The notes under the pieces are model-generated. The model did no database searches. It saw only the letters and a program-made list of their open reading frames with translations, and was not told where the DNA came from. From NCBI GenBank assembly GCA_913043275.1, contig CAJWLL010000008.1:1-64000 (forward strand): DNA of 64,000 bases. The letters are read 5' to 3'. The stretch's first letter is position 1; every line of letters begins with the position of its first letter. The DNA comes from an uncultured Flavobacteriaceae bacterium. GTDB taxonomy: Bacteria > Bacteroidota > Bacteroidia > Flavobacteriales > Flavobacteriaceae. The position numbers and the translations under genes are program-made. Below are positions 26,447-36,160 of this stretch, piece after piece.

Positions 26447-27766
26447 TTAACCTAAAAGTGCACCGGCAATGGTTGCTGACATCAGGGAGACTATCGAACC
26501 AGCTACCATGGCTTTTAGTCCGAGTTCACTCAAATTATTTCTTTGGCCCGGCGCCAGGATACCAATGCCCCCGATTTGGATGCCAATTGAGGCTAGATTG
26601 GCAAAACCACATAACATATAGGTAGCCATGATTACCGATTTTTGGTAGCTGAAATGAAGCGCACTTTCCACCTGCTTGAGGTCTGAAAGTTGGATATAAC
26701 CTACAAACTCACTCGCTACAATTTTTATCCCTAAAAGTTGACCCATAAGTGCCATATCCTCAGCTGCTACGCCAATAATCCACATCAGTGGAGCAAACAA
26801 ATAACCCAGTATAAATTCTATCGAAAATTGATCATATGGGCTATGCTTAGCTACCCATATGTTAAGGCCACTAGCGTCACCGATACCTGAAAAAATGCCA
26901 TTCAATAATGCGATTAAAGAGATAAAAACCAATAGCATAGCTCCTACATTTACTGCCATTTTTACTCCTTCAGCGGTTCCGTTGGAAATGGCGTTGAGAA
27001 CATTATTACCAACGCTATTTTTGGGGACATTGATCAACTCAGGTATTTTGTCTTTTTGAGGAAACATGATCTTGGCAATGACCACTGCTCCCGGTGCCGC
27101 CATCACTGATGCGGCCAAAAGGCTTTTGGCGAAAGCCAATTGCTCAACCGGATCATTCCCTCCCATAAAACCAATATAAGCACCCAATACACTTCCCGCG
27201 ACTGTTGCCATACCTCCAACCATCACCAAAAACAGCTCCGAACGGGTCATTTTTTCCAGATAAGCCTTGATCAATAGAGGAGCTTCAGTTTGTCCTAGAA
27301 AGATATTTCCCGCCACAGCCAAACTCTCCGCCCCTGAAATGCCTAGCAATCTACGCAAGCCCCAAGCTAAAACTTGAACCAGCTTTTGGATAAGGCCAAA
27401 GTAATATAGTAAAGAGGTCAGTGCAGAAAAGAAGATGATTATAGGCAGTGCCTGAAATACAAAAATAAAACCATAGAGGTCCACATTACTAAACTCACCT
27501 AATAGCATTTGGGTTCCCACTTGAGTATAATCCAAGATCTTGACAAAAAAACTGCTTATAAATTCAAAAAAACTTGTGATCCATTTCACTTTGATTACCC
27601 CTACAGCAATGACAAGCTGACCAAGAAGACCCAGGACAACTACTTTCCAAGGAATGTTTTTTCGATTGTTACTAAAGGCATATGCTATAAGTATCAAAAT
27701 TAACATGCCCATTACCCCTCTTAGAAGAGACTCCAAGCTCATGCCTTGGTGAGGGATTATTTCCAT
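26447..27766 (-). CDS. NupC-type concentrative nucleoside transporter (CNT)
   Basis: A 439-residue membrane protein. The CNT core is visible: GNIFLGQTEAPLLIKAYLEKMTRSELFLVMVGGMATVAGSVLGAYI near residues 150-200, then NAISNGTAEGVKMAVNVGAMLL near residue 258 and CGFANLASIGIQIGG near residue 383. CNT proteins import nucleosides with Na+ or H+. It starts 8 bases after the propeller-protein stop, in a minus-strand run with that gene, a 45-residue protein and pirin. Confidence 0.9.
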   Translation of the reverse strand: MEIIPHQGMSLESLLRGVMGMLILILIAYAFSNNRKNIPWKVVVLGLLGQLVIAVGVIKVKWITSFFEFISSFFVKILDYTQVGTQMLLGEFSNVDLYGFIFVFQALPIIIFFSALTSLLYYFGLIQKLVQVLAWGLRRLLGISGAESLAVAGNIFLGQTEAPLLIKAYLEKMTRSELFLVMVGGMATVAGSVLGAYIGFMGGNDPVEQLAFAKSLLAASVMAAPGAVVIAKIMFPQKDKIPELINVPKNSVGNNVLNAISNGTAEGVKMAVNVGAMLLVFISLIALLNGIFSGIGDASGLNIWVAKHSPYDQFSIEFILGYLFAPLMWIIGVAAEDMALMGQLLGIKIVASEFVGYIQLSDLKQVESALHFSYQKSVIMATYMLCGFANLASIGIQIGGIGILAPGQRNNLSELGLKAMVAGSIVSLMSATIAGALLG

Positions 27767-27774
27767 AGGGTTGA

Positions 27775-29064
27775 TTAAATTGATTTAGGATGAATTGAAA
27801 TGATAAAAAGCTGTCTAATTCCCCTTTTATCCAATCCGGAAACCAAAACTTGATTGTTGTCGTGGTTCCATCGGGGGGCGGGATCTATCCTTAAATCTTT
27901 TTTGTAAATGCCAGTATCAAAAGAAGGCGTTTTTACCCATGCTCCTGACCTTAGATTCAATATAGTATAAAAATTGGAGCCTGATTTGTTGTTGTATCCA
28001 TTGATTAACCATTGTCCATCAGGTGAAAGACTGATATCTCCTTCGGGTCTTGGAAAAATATCTAGGCTCCCTAATGTGCCGATTATTTTTTTTTGCAGAA
28101 TATCATAGATAACCTGCTGGTTGTCTTTGCTTCCGATTATTTGGGTAGCATTCAACCATTCAGGATGTCCCCCTATGTGTTGATGGCCGGCAATAAATTG
28201 ACTTCCATCGACTTTGATTGAGCATGCAGCATTTAGCCCTTTTCGACCGTCTTTGTCTGATTTCCAACCTGCTCTGACAAAGAAATAAATCCACTGTCCG
28301 TCTCTACTCCAAAGGGTATGATTGATGAAGAGATTTCGGTCTTTTACATCAAATCCATTTCGTTCCAGACCCCGTGCCATTTGTTCAAATGAGATCAGAA
28401 TTTTCTTTCCTGCTGTTTCTATATTGATGATTGCAATTCCATCCTCCTTGGGGGCCGTCACACCATCAGTCCAATCAAAACTTTCTTTATATCCGGTTAC
28501 CGGACGCAAACGCCCCATTCGGGCATAGTTGATAGCTAAAAAATATTTTCCCGAAGGACAAACCCCACTATTGCCAAAAGATTGATTCTTATAATGATAG
28601 GATTTTACCCTTTGGTGTTTTTTAACATCATAGAGAACCGTAAAAACAACTCCGGTTTTGGGATCTCGGTCGTTAAAAAAAAACTGATGATTGGGGTGGT
28701 GAGGATTCCAGTAAAACATGGTGCCTTGCTGGGGATTCCACCCTCGACTTTCGTCCAGCTTTTCAATCTTATAATGTCCTTTTTTTTTGCGATCAAGATG
28801 GATCAGTTTGACATTGGCTGCTTCGCCCTTGCCTGGCAAATGGTCGTGAAAAGGGGAGGACAAGCAAATTAAACGATTTCCTTTTTTGTTCCAAGGGATG
28901 GTTAGTGATTGTCCGATATATCCAAAGAAATGATGATTTGAACCAAAGGTAACTTGCTCGATTTCAACCTTTAAATTTTGCGGATTTTCCTTATAAACCA
29001 TTGAGGTACAAACTGTACCAAGAATAATCCCCCCAGCGTTGACGATAAATTCTCCCCTATTCAA
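27775..29064 (-). CDS. Beta-propeller protein, oligogalacturonate-lyase-like fold
   Basis: A 429-residue protein built of WD40/PD40-type blades (WNPHHPNHQFFFNDRDPKTG, NHTLWSRDGQWIYFF, ISLSPDGQWLINGY, APRWNHDNNQVLVSG). The blade pattern and the clustered His residues recall secreted oligogalacturonate-lyase relatives, but I do not see enough to claim catalysis. The start is TTG at 29064 followed by a hydrophobic GGIILGTVC segment that may be a lipoprotein signal. A later ATG at 29001 would remove it. It sits between a 45-residue protein and the nucleoside transporter, all on the minus strand. Confidence 0.7.
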   Translation of the reverse strand: MNRGEFIVNAGGIILGTVCTSMVYKENPQNLKVEIEQVTFGSNHHFFGYIGQSLTIPWNKKGNRLICLSSPFHDHLPGKGEAANVKLIHLDRKKKGHYKIEKLDESRGWNPQQGTMFYWNPHHPNHQFFFNDRDPKTGVVFTVLYDVKKHQRVKSYHYKNQSFGNSGVCPSGKYFLAINYARMGRLRPVTGYKESFDWTDGVTAPKEDGIAIINIETAGKKILISFEQMARGLERNGFDVKDRNLFINHTLWSRDGQWIYFFVRAGWKSDKDGRKGLNAACSIKVDGSQFIAGHQHIGGHPEWLNATQIIGSKDNQQVIYDILQKKIIGTLGSLDIFPRPEGDISLSPDGQWLINGYNNKSGSNFYTILNLRSGAWVKTPSFDTGIYKKDLRIDPAPRWNHDNNQVLVSGLDKRGIRQLFIISIHPKSI

Positions 29065-29094
29065 AAAAGACGATTTAGAACATAAATATCGTGT

Positions 29095-29232
29095 TTATTT
29101 CGATATCATCTCCAAAATCATATCTCGTGTAGTCATCAATTTAATCTTGTGAACAGAGTCTTTATAGTCACCACTGGAAATTCGGTTTTCCAGCTCTTTT
29201 AATAATTCTTCTACTGTAGTTTTTTTTTTCAT
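29095..29232 (-). CDS. 45-residue hydrophilic protein
   Basis: ATG at 29232 to TAA at 29095. The sequence starts MKKKTTVEELLKELENRI and continues as a predicted helical, charged polypeptide ending ILEMISK. It begins 8 bases after the pirin stop and ends 30 bases before the propeller-protein start, so it looks like a real operon member. The family is not recognised; a small helical regulatory or binding protein is possible. Confidence 0.6.
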   Translation of the reverse strand: MKKKTTVEELLKELENRISSGDYKDSVHKIKLMTTRDMILEMISK

Positions 29233-29239
29233 AAAAAAT

Positions 29240-29953
29240 TTAAAAAGACATGGGTACTTCCACCAACAAAATTTTGGAATGGGGTTGGGCGAAAAAAGAA
29301 ATTTTTTCTAATTCCCAGATCCCCATTGCATCACGTTTGTCTAGCTTTTGATCCCATAAAGTAAAGGTACCATCAATTACAAAGACATAGACTCCATTTC
29401 CTTTTTTTTTGATTTGGTATTCTGTTATTATGTCCTGGTCAAAATCACCCAAGTGAAACCAAGCGTCTTGGTTAATCCACATGCCTTCATCTTTGGCATT
29501 GGGAGACAAAACTTGATAAAAGGTATTTTGTTTTTTCAATCCCCTTATTGACATTTGATCATAGCGTGGCTGCACATTTTGCTCCTTGGGCATGATCCAA
29601 AGTTGGAGCAAATTGATTGGTTTGTCCCGGTTTTTGTTGTATTCACTGTGATAAACTCCAGTTCCAGCACTCATTACCTGTATCTCACCTTCGGTGATTG
29701 CCCCTACATTACCCATGTTATCCTTGTGTTCAAGGTCTCCCTTCAATGGGATGGTAATGATTTCCATATTGTCGTGAGGGTGTGATCCAAAACCCATGCC
29801 CGGTGCGATGGTGTCATCGTTTAAAACCCTTAAGGCTCCGAAATTCATTCGTTGTGGATCGTAATATTGTGAAAAACTAAAGGAGTAGTTGGCGCTTAAC
29901 CATCCATGATTAGCTTTCCCTCTGGAATTAGCAGGATGATAAATTGTTTTCAT
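29240..29953 (-). CDS. Pirin family cupin protein
   Basis: A 237-residue bicupin. The N-terminal metal site is complete: His58 and His60 in GSHPHDNMEI, His102 and Glu104 in VYHSEYN, as in YhhW-type pirins with quercetin 2,3-dioxygenase activity. The RVLNDDTIAPGMGFG lead-in and LLQLWIMP strand are typical. The physiological substrate in bacteria is uncertain. It is followed closely by the 45-residue gene, and is preceded by a short coiled-coil membrane protein on the same strand. Confidence 0.9.
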   Translation of the reverse strand: MKTIYHPANSRGKANHGWLSANYSFSFSQYYDPQRMNFGALRVLNDDTIAPGMGFGSHPHDNMEIITIPLKGDLEHKDNMGNVGAITEGEIQVMSAGTGVYHSEYNKNRDKPINLLQLWIMPKEQNVQPRYDQMSIRGLKKQNTFYQVLSPNAKDEGMWINQDAWFHLGDFDQDIITEYQIKKKGNGVYVFVIDGTFTLWDQKLDKRDAMGIWELEKISFFAQPHSKILLVEVPMSF

Positions 29954-29992
29954 ATATTATGTAGACACAATAGTTGTATATACAAATAAATA

Positions 29993-30238
29993 TCATTCTT
30001 CTGAGTTTTCCTTTTTTTTATTTGCATCGTTCACAGCATCTATGAGTTTTGATTTGGCATCCAGATACTTAATAAGAGTTTTGACCTTGGTTTCGGTTTC
30101 CGTTTTTTCTCTGTATTTTGCCTTTTCCTCTGCTATGGTAGATTGAATTTCTTTGTAAGTAGAAAAAACAAAACCCAACACAATGGCCACTGCAATGAGA
30201 ATGGCTAAAATTTCTTCTGTATTGTTTAGACTTAACAT
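29993..30238 (-). CDS. Small membrane-anchored coiled-coil protein
   Basis: An 81-residue protein with one N-terminal membrane helix (EILAILIAVAIVLGFVFS) and a long charged helix (EIQSTIAEEKAKYREKTETETKVKTLIKYLDAKSK) ending in a Lys/Glu tail. No family is recognised. It is the first gene of the minus-strand run that includes pirin. The TonB receptor ATG lies 71 bases away on the other strand, so the promoters overlap. Confidence 0.6.
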   Translation of the reverse strand: MLSLNNTEEILAILIAVAIVLGFVFSTYKEIQSTIAEEKAKYREKTETETKVKTLIKYLDAKSKLIDAVNDANKKKENSEE

Positions 30239-30308
30239 TCTAAAAAATTACTCTAATTTAAGAAATCCAAACTATATTTGGAATCGTAAAAAACAGACCA
30301 CTTTGTTG

Positions 30309-32309
30309 ATGAACAAATTCTCCAGAATTTTAATTGCACTGCTAACATTCTTCACGCTCTATGTTCAAGCCCAAGATAGTATTCAGCAAAAAATCACCTT
30401 AAAGGAAATCACCTTAGACGCCATTCGAATCAAGACTCCCAAACGCATTATACCTTTTGCGTTAAGTCACCGCACTTTTAAGCTCCGACAGCTAGACATA
30501 CCCCAGAATTCATTGCAGGATTACCTCACTTCGGTTCCGGGTTTGTATGCTCAAAACTCTCAAAATTTTGCTCAAGACCTTCGGCTTTCTATTCGTGGTT
30601 TTGGCGCGCGCTCCGGTTTTGGCATCAGGGGCATCCAATTGATTGTGGATGGTATACCTGAAACCACTCCTGATGGTCAAGGACAATTGGACAACCTTCC
30701 CTTAGGGCTTATTCAATCCCTTACTGTGCTTAGGGGACCGGCTTCATCTTTTTATGGCAATGCTTCCGGTGGGGTCATTAAGATCAATACATTAGAGGAT
30801 TTTAAAGACAATTTTGTGCGCCTTCGGGCACAAGGCGGTAGCTACTCCAGTAGGAATTTAGCGGCTACTGTTGGATTAAAAAACAATAATACCAAGGCTG
30901 TTTTTTATCAAAACATTACTGAGTCTGAAGGTTATCGCGATCACAGTAAATTCAAACAACAGGTTTTTAATGCTAGGGTTTGGCACGATGTTTCTGATCG
31001 TTCCCAAATCCGTTGGCAATTTAATTACACTCACAGTCCCTATGCCTATGACGCGGGAGGGGTTGATGCACAAAGTGTAGCCCAGAACAGAAGGCAGGCA
31101 CGTGCACAAAACAAAAGCTTTCAAACCTACGAAACCGTTGACCACCTTAAAACAGGCCTTCAATGGGAAAAGCAAATAAACGACAAGCTTAGCTGGGAAA
31201 ACTATGCCTTTTATGCCCGCCGGGATTTTGTAGGACGATTGCCATTTGGTTATGGAGGGGTTATAGATCTTAAAAGAGACTATTACGGACTAGGTTCGGC
31301 TTTGGAATACCAAGTAAATAATAATCACCGGATTCAATTTCGTTTCTCCCTTGCAGATCAAAAAGACCACCGCAAGCGTTTTGAAAACCTCGATGGATCA
31401 TCGGGGGACAAAACCCTTGACCAAGAGGAGCTTTTTTTTAATACCGCTTTAAGTATAATCGATCAAATGAAATGGAGTTTTGGGGTCCTCAGATTGGGCT
31501 TAAGATTTGACCGCCAAAACTTAGGAACCCAGCGGGAAAGTGATCAGGTAAAGCTTAATAGTTTTAATCCCAGTATTGGGTTTACCTTCACCCAATGGGG
31601 TAGTCATGTTATGTTCGCCAGTTTTTCCAGTAGTTTTGAAACCCCAACCCTAAACGAGCTTTCGGCCAATCCCAGCGGTAATAATGGCTTCAACCCAGAT
31701 CTTTCTCCTTCAAAAGCCCGTAACCTTGAATGGGGATGGAGATATACAGCCCCAGGAAATACCCTTGAGGTGATCCTTTATGCAATCAAAACTCGCAACG
31801 AAATTTTGCCCTATGAATTGGCCGCTTTCCCGGGTCGAGATTTTTATCGCAATACAGGGAATACCCGAAGAATGGGCATCGAACTTTTTTGGGAACATCA
31901 AAAAGGACCCCTGGAGTGGTCTATAGCATACAACTATGCTACGCTTAAATTCGATGATTATCTATTAGGAGATCAAAACCTTTCTGGAAATCAGCTGCCT
32001 GGAGTTCCTAAACAACAACTCAGCGGCACATTGTTATACTCTTTTTCAAAGGGATGGGCTAGCGCTCTTCAAGGCCAGTACACAGGAGCACTGTATGCTG
32101 AGGATGCTAATCAGACACAGGTGGAGGATTACTTTCTCTCCAACATCCGGCTATGGAAGTCTTTAGAAAATCTATCTTTTTTTGGGGGTGTCAACAACCT
32201 ACTAGACAGGGACTATTTTGATAATATTCGGATCAACGGATATGGTAAAAGATATTACGAACCAGCTCCTATGAGAAATTTTTATTTTGGAATGAGCTAT
32301 ACATTTTAG
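30309..32309 (+). CDS. TonB-dependent outer-membrane receptor
   Basis: A 666-residue receptor starting at ATG 30309. The in-frame extension to 30183 runs antisense through the coiled-coil gene and lacks a signal, so it is rejected. The signal peptide ends at YVQAQ. The plug has SVPGLYAQNSQNFAQDLRLSIRGFGARSGFGIRG, VDGIPETTPDGQGQ and LRGPASSFYGNASGGVIKINT (about residues 70-160). The rest is a barrel ending in the aromatic strand MRNFYFGMSYTF. No carboxypeptidase-D-like N-terminal domain and no SusD neighbour are present, so a siderophore or metal/cofactor receptor is more likely than a glycan one. Confidence 0.9.
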   Translation: MNKFSRILIALLTFFTLYVQAQDSIQQKITLKEITLDAIRIKTPKRIIPFALSHRTFKLRQLDIPQNSLQDYLTSVPGLYAQNSQNFAQDLRLSIRGFGARSGFGIRGIQLIVDGIPETTPDGQGQLDNLPLGLIQSLTVLRGPASSFYGNASGGVIKINTLEDFKDNFVRLRAQGGSYSSRNLAATVGLKNNNTKAVFYQNITESEGYRDHSKFKQQVFNARVWHDVSDRSQIRWQFNYTHSPYAYDAGGVDAQSVAQNRRQARAQNKSFQTYETVDHLKTGLQWEKQINDKLSWENYAFYARRDFVGRLPFGYGGVIDLKRDYYGLGSALEYQVNNNHRIQFRFSLADQKDHRKRFENLDGSSGDKTLDQEELFFNTALSIIDQMKWSFGVLRLGLRFDRQNLGTQRESDQVKLNSFNPSIGFTFTQWGSHVMFASFSSSFETPTLNELSANPSGNNGFNPDLSPSKARNLEWGWRYTAPGNTLEVILYAIKTRNEILPYELAAFPGRDFYRNTGNTRRMGIELFWEHQKGPLEWSIAYNYATLKFDDYLLGDQNLSGNQLPGVPKQQLSGTLLYSFSKGWASALQGQYTGALYAEDANQTQVEDYFLSNIRLWKSLENLSFFGGVNNLLDRDYFDNIRINGYGKRYYEPAPMRNFYFGMSYTF

Positions 32310-32729
32310 TTAATTGCTTGAAACTTGAGGCAGACTAATAATATACTTTCTATTATGATTAGCATTACCTATTTAGTTGCCTCATTAAATCATATCTAAT
32401 TTTAAGTGAGACAAAATTATTTTTTTACATAGGATAGAGTAGTTAAATTTTAAACTGGAAGCACAATTGATAAGTAATTGTTTATAAATAAAATAAGGAC
32501 TGAGAGAGTTTTTAATTAAAAACCACCCGCCCCAAACAGATTAATTTAATTGGACTTAGAAATTTATACTCATTAGGATTTATTCTAAAAACAGATCTCA
32601 AGAGAACTCTTTTTTAGGTTTTTTTCAAGTAAATTTGAGTTTGGCACAGTTTTTGTATAGTATGAATAAGTTTTTGAAACTAAATTTTCGAAAATTTTAA
32701 ACATTATTAATTAATTAAATTTTTATCAA
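32310..32729. other. Long 5' region of the surface lipoprotein gene
   Basis: 420 bases without a gene. A perfect 16-base palindrome GTTTTTAATTAAAAAC lies at 32508-32523, and TTTG boxes at 32634-32637 and 32640-32643 precede TA-rich sequence near 32656-32676. Those are possible parts of a Bacteroidota-type promoter for the abundant-looking lipoprotein at 32730. The assignment is tentative. Confidence 0.4.
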
Positions 32730-35087
32730 ATGAAAAAAGGTTTATTAGGTCTTTTAGTTATTGCTCTGACAATTGTTGGATGCCAAAACTATGATGACCA
32801 ATTCGACTCACTGAATGATAAGATTGCACTCCTCTCTTCAGAGGTAACTGCTCTTAAAACAATTCAAACAGCCGTAACATCATTAAGTACTAAACTAGAC
32901 GCTTTAGCGGGTAGTGCACTTACTGATGAAGATTTAAATGATATTCTTAAGGAAGTTGCTGATGTTCAAGCTGCTGTTGATGGAATTGACAACTCTGCTG
33001 TTGAAACTGAGGTTGCCGACCTTAACGCTGAGGTAGATGAAATCTTAGAAAAACTTGGAGATTTATTATCTGCAAATGCTTTCTATGAAGGTAATCTAGT
33101 TATTAAGAATCTTGGTCAATTGGCTAACGCTCATGAAATGATCAAAACAGGTGCTGATGACCCAACAATTACTGTTAAAGGTAATGTTGATGTTGTAGTT
33201 GGTGCTTCTGGTGTTACTAAAGACAGTATTGCATCTGTAAACTTAATTCTTGCAAAAATTAGATCAGTTATGGGTACTGCTACCGTAACTACAGACGCAA
33301 ATGCTGACTTGGCAGCTTTAACTTATGTAACAGGAAATCTTTCTTTAGACGGTACGTCTGGAAAGGCTAATATTGGAGCTGCTAAACTGCTTACTATTGA
33401 TGGTAATATGAGAATTACAGGCATTACTGGCGATTTGGTTTTCCAGTCTTTAGGTTCTGTTGCACATGTTCTAATTACTGAAACCGCTGGAACAGCTACT
33501 GTTACTTCAATAGATTTTTCTGGAATGACATCTGGTAAAGTAGAGACAGGTACTAACAGTATGTCTTTAGGTGGATGTTTGACTGTAAAACTTGGGGGTG
33601 AATTACCTTCTTTTGTTGATCTTCCTAAGTGTACTTCATTTATTCATGGAGGGGCAGTTGCTCAACCAGCTCTTAATTTAACTTTGGGTGGAGCTGCTGC
33701 TGAGTTGTCGCTTGCTGCTACATCATTTACTGGTGAAGTTACAATCACTACTACAGGACACATAAATCTTCCAGCATTAAAAAAAGTTACAAAAACTACC
33801 CTTATTGGTACTAAAGATGCTTTAACGGCTGATCTTCCTTCACTTGAAGAAGTAGACGGTGGTACTCTTCACATCAATGATAAATTTACTACGGTCAATT
33901 TAGATGCTCTTAAAACTTTAAAGAATGACTTAACTATCGACGGTGAAGTTGTTGTTTCGTTGCCAGCACTTGTAGGTGCAAAATCTGGTGCAGGTGTAAC
34001 TACAATTACTTGTGCTGTAGCTACTACTTTTTCTGCTCCAAAACTGGATACTGCATCTAGAGTTATTGATTTGAAAGCAGCAGTTGATCATATTAGTATT
34101 TTGAATCTAAATAACATTTCTACTCCTGTAAGCGAAGTTTTAGAGTGGGCTGCGATCAAAAAAATTGAAGTTGGTGCACAAAAAGGCAATTTTACTACCG
34201 CCAGTGCAACAGCATTAGTAGATCTTATCTTTACAGGATTTAAAAACACTCCTGTAGGTGAGGATAACCAAACTAACATACTTACAATTAATGATGCTAA
34301 TGCAAATATCAAAACTCTTGTAATTGGAGCTACAAGTGCATTGAAAACTTTAAATATTTCTGCAACAGTATTGGAATCGCTTAGCACTGCTGGTGAGATC
34401 ATAAATACTGATGTCCATGATAACGCTGCACTTGAATCATTTAATTTTGCACACACACACCTTCAAGGTGATAGAGAGTCAACTGTAGCCATCAATAACA
34501 ATGATGATGCTAAATTTACTGCTGTTGACATGTCTTCTCTTTCTAAAGTTGGTACTGTTATGATAGTTGGTAATGCAAAATTAGCAAGTATAGTTGCTCC
34601 AAGCACTAGTGTTCTTGCTACTTCACTTGCCACCGTTTCGGTTACTATTAGTGGAAACGATCTTACAGGAACTTATGAATCTGCTACTGCTCCAACTGGG
34701 ACAGTTACTTATTCAGGTCCTAAAATTACAAATGCAACTTTATCTTCTTTCAAAGCTTGGATTACTGCTAATGTAAATGTTGATATTGCTGATCCAATCG
34801 GGACTACTGATAGAACTATAGCTGCTGCAAACCATGCTAGTTTTGCTTTAAATTCTGGTATACCTGCTGCCTTTGGTGGAGTTACTGCAAACCCAGTCAA
34901 ATTCAATATTGATGTCGATAATACCGATGTAGTTGGTACTGATGCTGTTGAAACTGGAAACCTCTCTACACTTATGAATGCCGATGCTGCATCTAAAGCT
35001 GGTGCTACTGGTTCTGCTGGGGATGAGGATTGTGATAATGATGGAGCAGTTACTTCTCACAGAGAATTAGGAACTGTTGTTGACTAA
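32730..35087 (+). CDS. Large surface lipoprotein, leucine-rich-repeat-like
   Basis: A 785-residue lipoprotein with lipobox TIVGC (Cys18). Residues 20-115 form a heptad-like coiled coil (LNDKIALLSSEVTALKTIQ). The long remainder is a beta-solenoid-like array of short hydrophobic units (LTIDGNMRITG, LPALKKVTKTTL, LPSLEEVDGGTL, LDALKTLKNDLTIDG) resembling BspA-type leucine-rich repeats. The tail is acidic (DEDCDNDG). Composition is rich in Ala, Thr, Val and Asp with very few Arg. Monocistronic layout, a long leader and a strong terminator suggest high expression. A surface-layer or adhesin role is inferred. Confidence 0.75.
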   Translation: MKKGLLGLLVIALTIVGCQNYDDQFDSLNDKIALLSSEVTALKTIQTAVTSLSTKLDALAGSALTDEDLNDILKEVADVQAAVDGIDNSAVETEVADLNAEVDEILEKLGDLLSANAFYEGNLVIKNLGQLANAHEMIKTGADDPTITVKGNVDVVVGASGVTKDSIASVNLILAKIRSVMGTATVTTDANADLAALTYVTGNLSLDGTSGKANIGAAKLLTIDGNMRITGITGDLVFQSLGSVAHVLITETAGTATVTSIDFSGMTSGKVETGTNSMSLGGCLTVKLGGELPSFVDLPKCTSFIHGGAVAQPALNLTLGGAAAELSLAATSFTGEVTITTTGHINLPALKKVTKTTLIGTKDALTADLPSLEEVDGGTLHINDKFTTVNLDALKTLKNDLTIDGEVVVSLPALVGAKSGAGVTTITCAVATTFSAPKLDTASRVIDLKAAVDHISILNLNNISTPVSEVLEWAAIKKIEVGAQKGNFTTASATALVDLIFTGFKNTPVGEDNQTNILTINDANANIKTLVIGATSALKTLNISATVLESLSTAGEIINTDVHDNAALESFNFAHTHLQGDRESTVAINNNDDAKFTAVDMSSLSKVGTVMIVGNAKLASIVAPSTSVLATSLATVSVTISGNDLTGTYESATAPTGTVTYSGPKITNATLSSFKAWITANVNVDIADPIGTTDRTIAAANHASFALNSGIPAAFGGVTANPVKFNIDVDNTDVVGTDAVETGNLSTLMNADAASKAGATGSAGDEDCDNDGAVTSHRELGTVVD

Positions 35088-35135
35088 CAATTATCATTTG
35101 AAAATTTAAGATGTTATAAATTACATCTTGAAATC

Positions 35136-35168
35136 AAGAGCCTCCCAATTTGGGAGGCTCTTTTTTTA
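35136..35168 (+). terminator. Strong rho-independent terminator
   Basis: AAGAGCCTCCCA at 35136-35147 and TGGGAGGCTCTT at 35151-35162 form a 12-bp perfect stem with a three-base loop ATT, followed by a T run to 35167. It lies 49 bases after the lipoprotein stop. It overlaps the very end of the minus-strand transferase gene, whose stop is at 35166. Confidence 0.92.
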
Positions 35169-36095
35169 TATCCAAAAGGGAAGGAGTAAAAACAGTAAAG
35201 AAAGCAACTGGATGATGATTACCACGACAAAATGGGCATATCCTTTTTCAATTAGTAAATGGTGTAGGTGATTCTGATCTGGGTGAAAAGGAGATTTTTT
35301 GTTACCAATACGAATGATAAAGACTCTAAGTAAATCCAACAAAGGATAGACAATCAAACTCATGGCCAAAAAAGGTTTGTTGGCACTTAATCCATCTTTT
35401 AATTCATACTCTGACCCCAAAACATGAAAAAGATAAATAGCAATCAATGTTCCCAACATCAAAGAACCTGCATCACCTAAAAAGACCTTATAGTCCTTTT
35501 TAAAGTTAAAATAATATAAAGGTAGTAGACTTAAAACAGTAATCACTCCCAAATTGAAAAAGGGACTAGGCTGGTTGGAAAAATACTCGACCAATAAAAT
35601 CACTTTAATGGTTTCGGTAATGGCCAATCCATCAATTCCATCAATAAAGTTGAAGGAGTTGACAATGACTAAAAAAACAAATACGGTAAAAACCTGACTC
35701 CCCAAGCGAGGAATTTCGTTTAAACCCAGAACGCCGTGAAAATCATCGATGATCAAACCTTGATCGATTAATATCTTGGCAACGAAGATTTGTAAAAAAA
35801 ACTTTAGCTTAAAATCAGCATTGTAAAAATCATCATAAACCCCTACAATAAACATAATACCCAACGGAATCAATAACGAAAAATCAAAAAGGTCAATTTG
35901 ATTTAAATAAAAATAAAAAGAAAAAATAAATAGAGTTATAAAAACACCTATTCCTCCTGTTTTGGTTGCTTTGGTTTGGTGAATGGATCGATGGTTGATA
36001 GCATCAAAATTTTTGAGTCTGGTAAACCACGATTTTAATCCAAAGGAAAAAACAAAGCTGAGCAGAAAAACCAGAAAATAGCTTAAAGGGGTCAT
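35166..36095 (-). CDS. WecA/MraY-type undecaprenyl-phosphate sugar-1-phosphate transferase
   Basis: A 309-residue integral membrane enzyme with about ten helices. Hallmarks: an early KTGGIGVF segment, the metal-binding Asp pair in VGVYDDFYNA (about residues 85-94), NSFNFIDGIDGLA near residue 147, VFLGDAGSLMLG near residue 205, and the HPDQNHLHHLL loop near residue 270. These enzymes load a HexNAc-1-phosphate onto the lipid carrier, the first step of O-antigen or capsule building. It is divergent from the O-antigen ligase gene, with 65 bases between the starts. Confidence 0.9.
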   Translation of the reverse strand: MTPLSYFLVFLLSFVFSFGLKSWFTRLKNFDAINHRSIHQTKATKTGGIGVFITLFIFSFYFYLNQIDLFDFSLLIPLGIMFIVGVYDDFYNADFKLKFFLQIFVAKILIDQGLIIDDFHGVLGLNEIPRLGSQVFTVFVFLVIVNSFNFIDGIDGLAITETIKVILLVEYFSNQPSPFFNLGVITVLSLLPLYYFNFKKDYKVFLGDAGSLMLGTLIAIYLFHVLGSEYELKDGLSANKPFLAMSLIVYPLLDLLRVFIIRIGNKKSPFHPDQNHLHHLLIEKGYAHFVVVIIIQLLSLLFLLLPFWI

Positions 36096-36160
36096 GTTTT
36101 TTGAAAAGTCAAATTCACAAATAAATCTTTATATTGCAAATTAATAAAGAAAAAATAAGA

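Noticed and set aside
30183-30308. Upstream extension of the TonB receptor frame
   Set aside because: It runs antisense to the coiled-coil membrane protein and removes the signal peptide from the N-terminus.
32640-32676. Precise Bacteroidota-type promoter for the surface lipoprotein
   Set aside because: TTTG and TA-rich boxes are present, but spacing and the second box deviate from the consensus, so only a possible region is noted.
34088-34456. Minus-strand open frame inside the surface lipoprotein
   Set aside because: Antisense to a clear coding region with biased codon use; no independent evidence.
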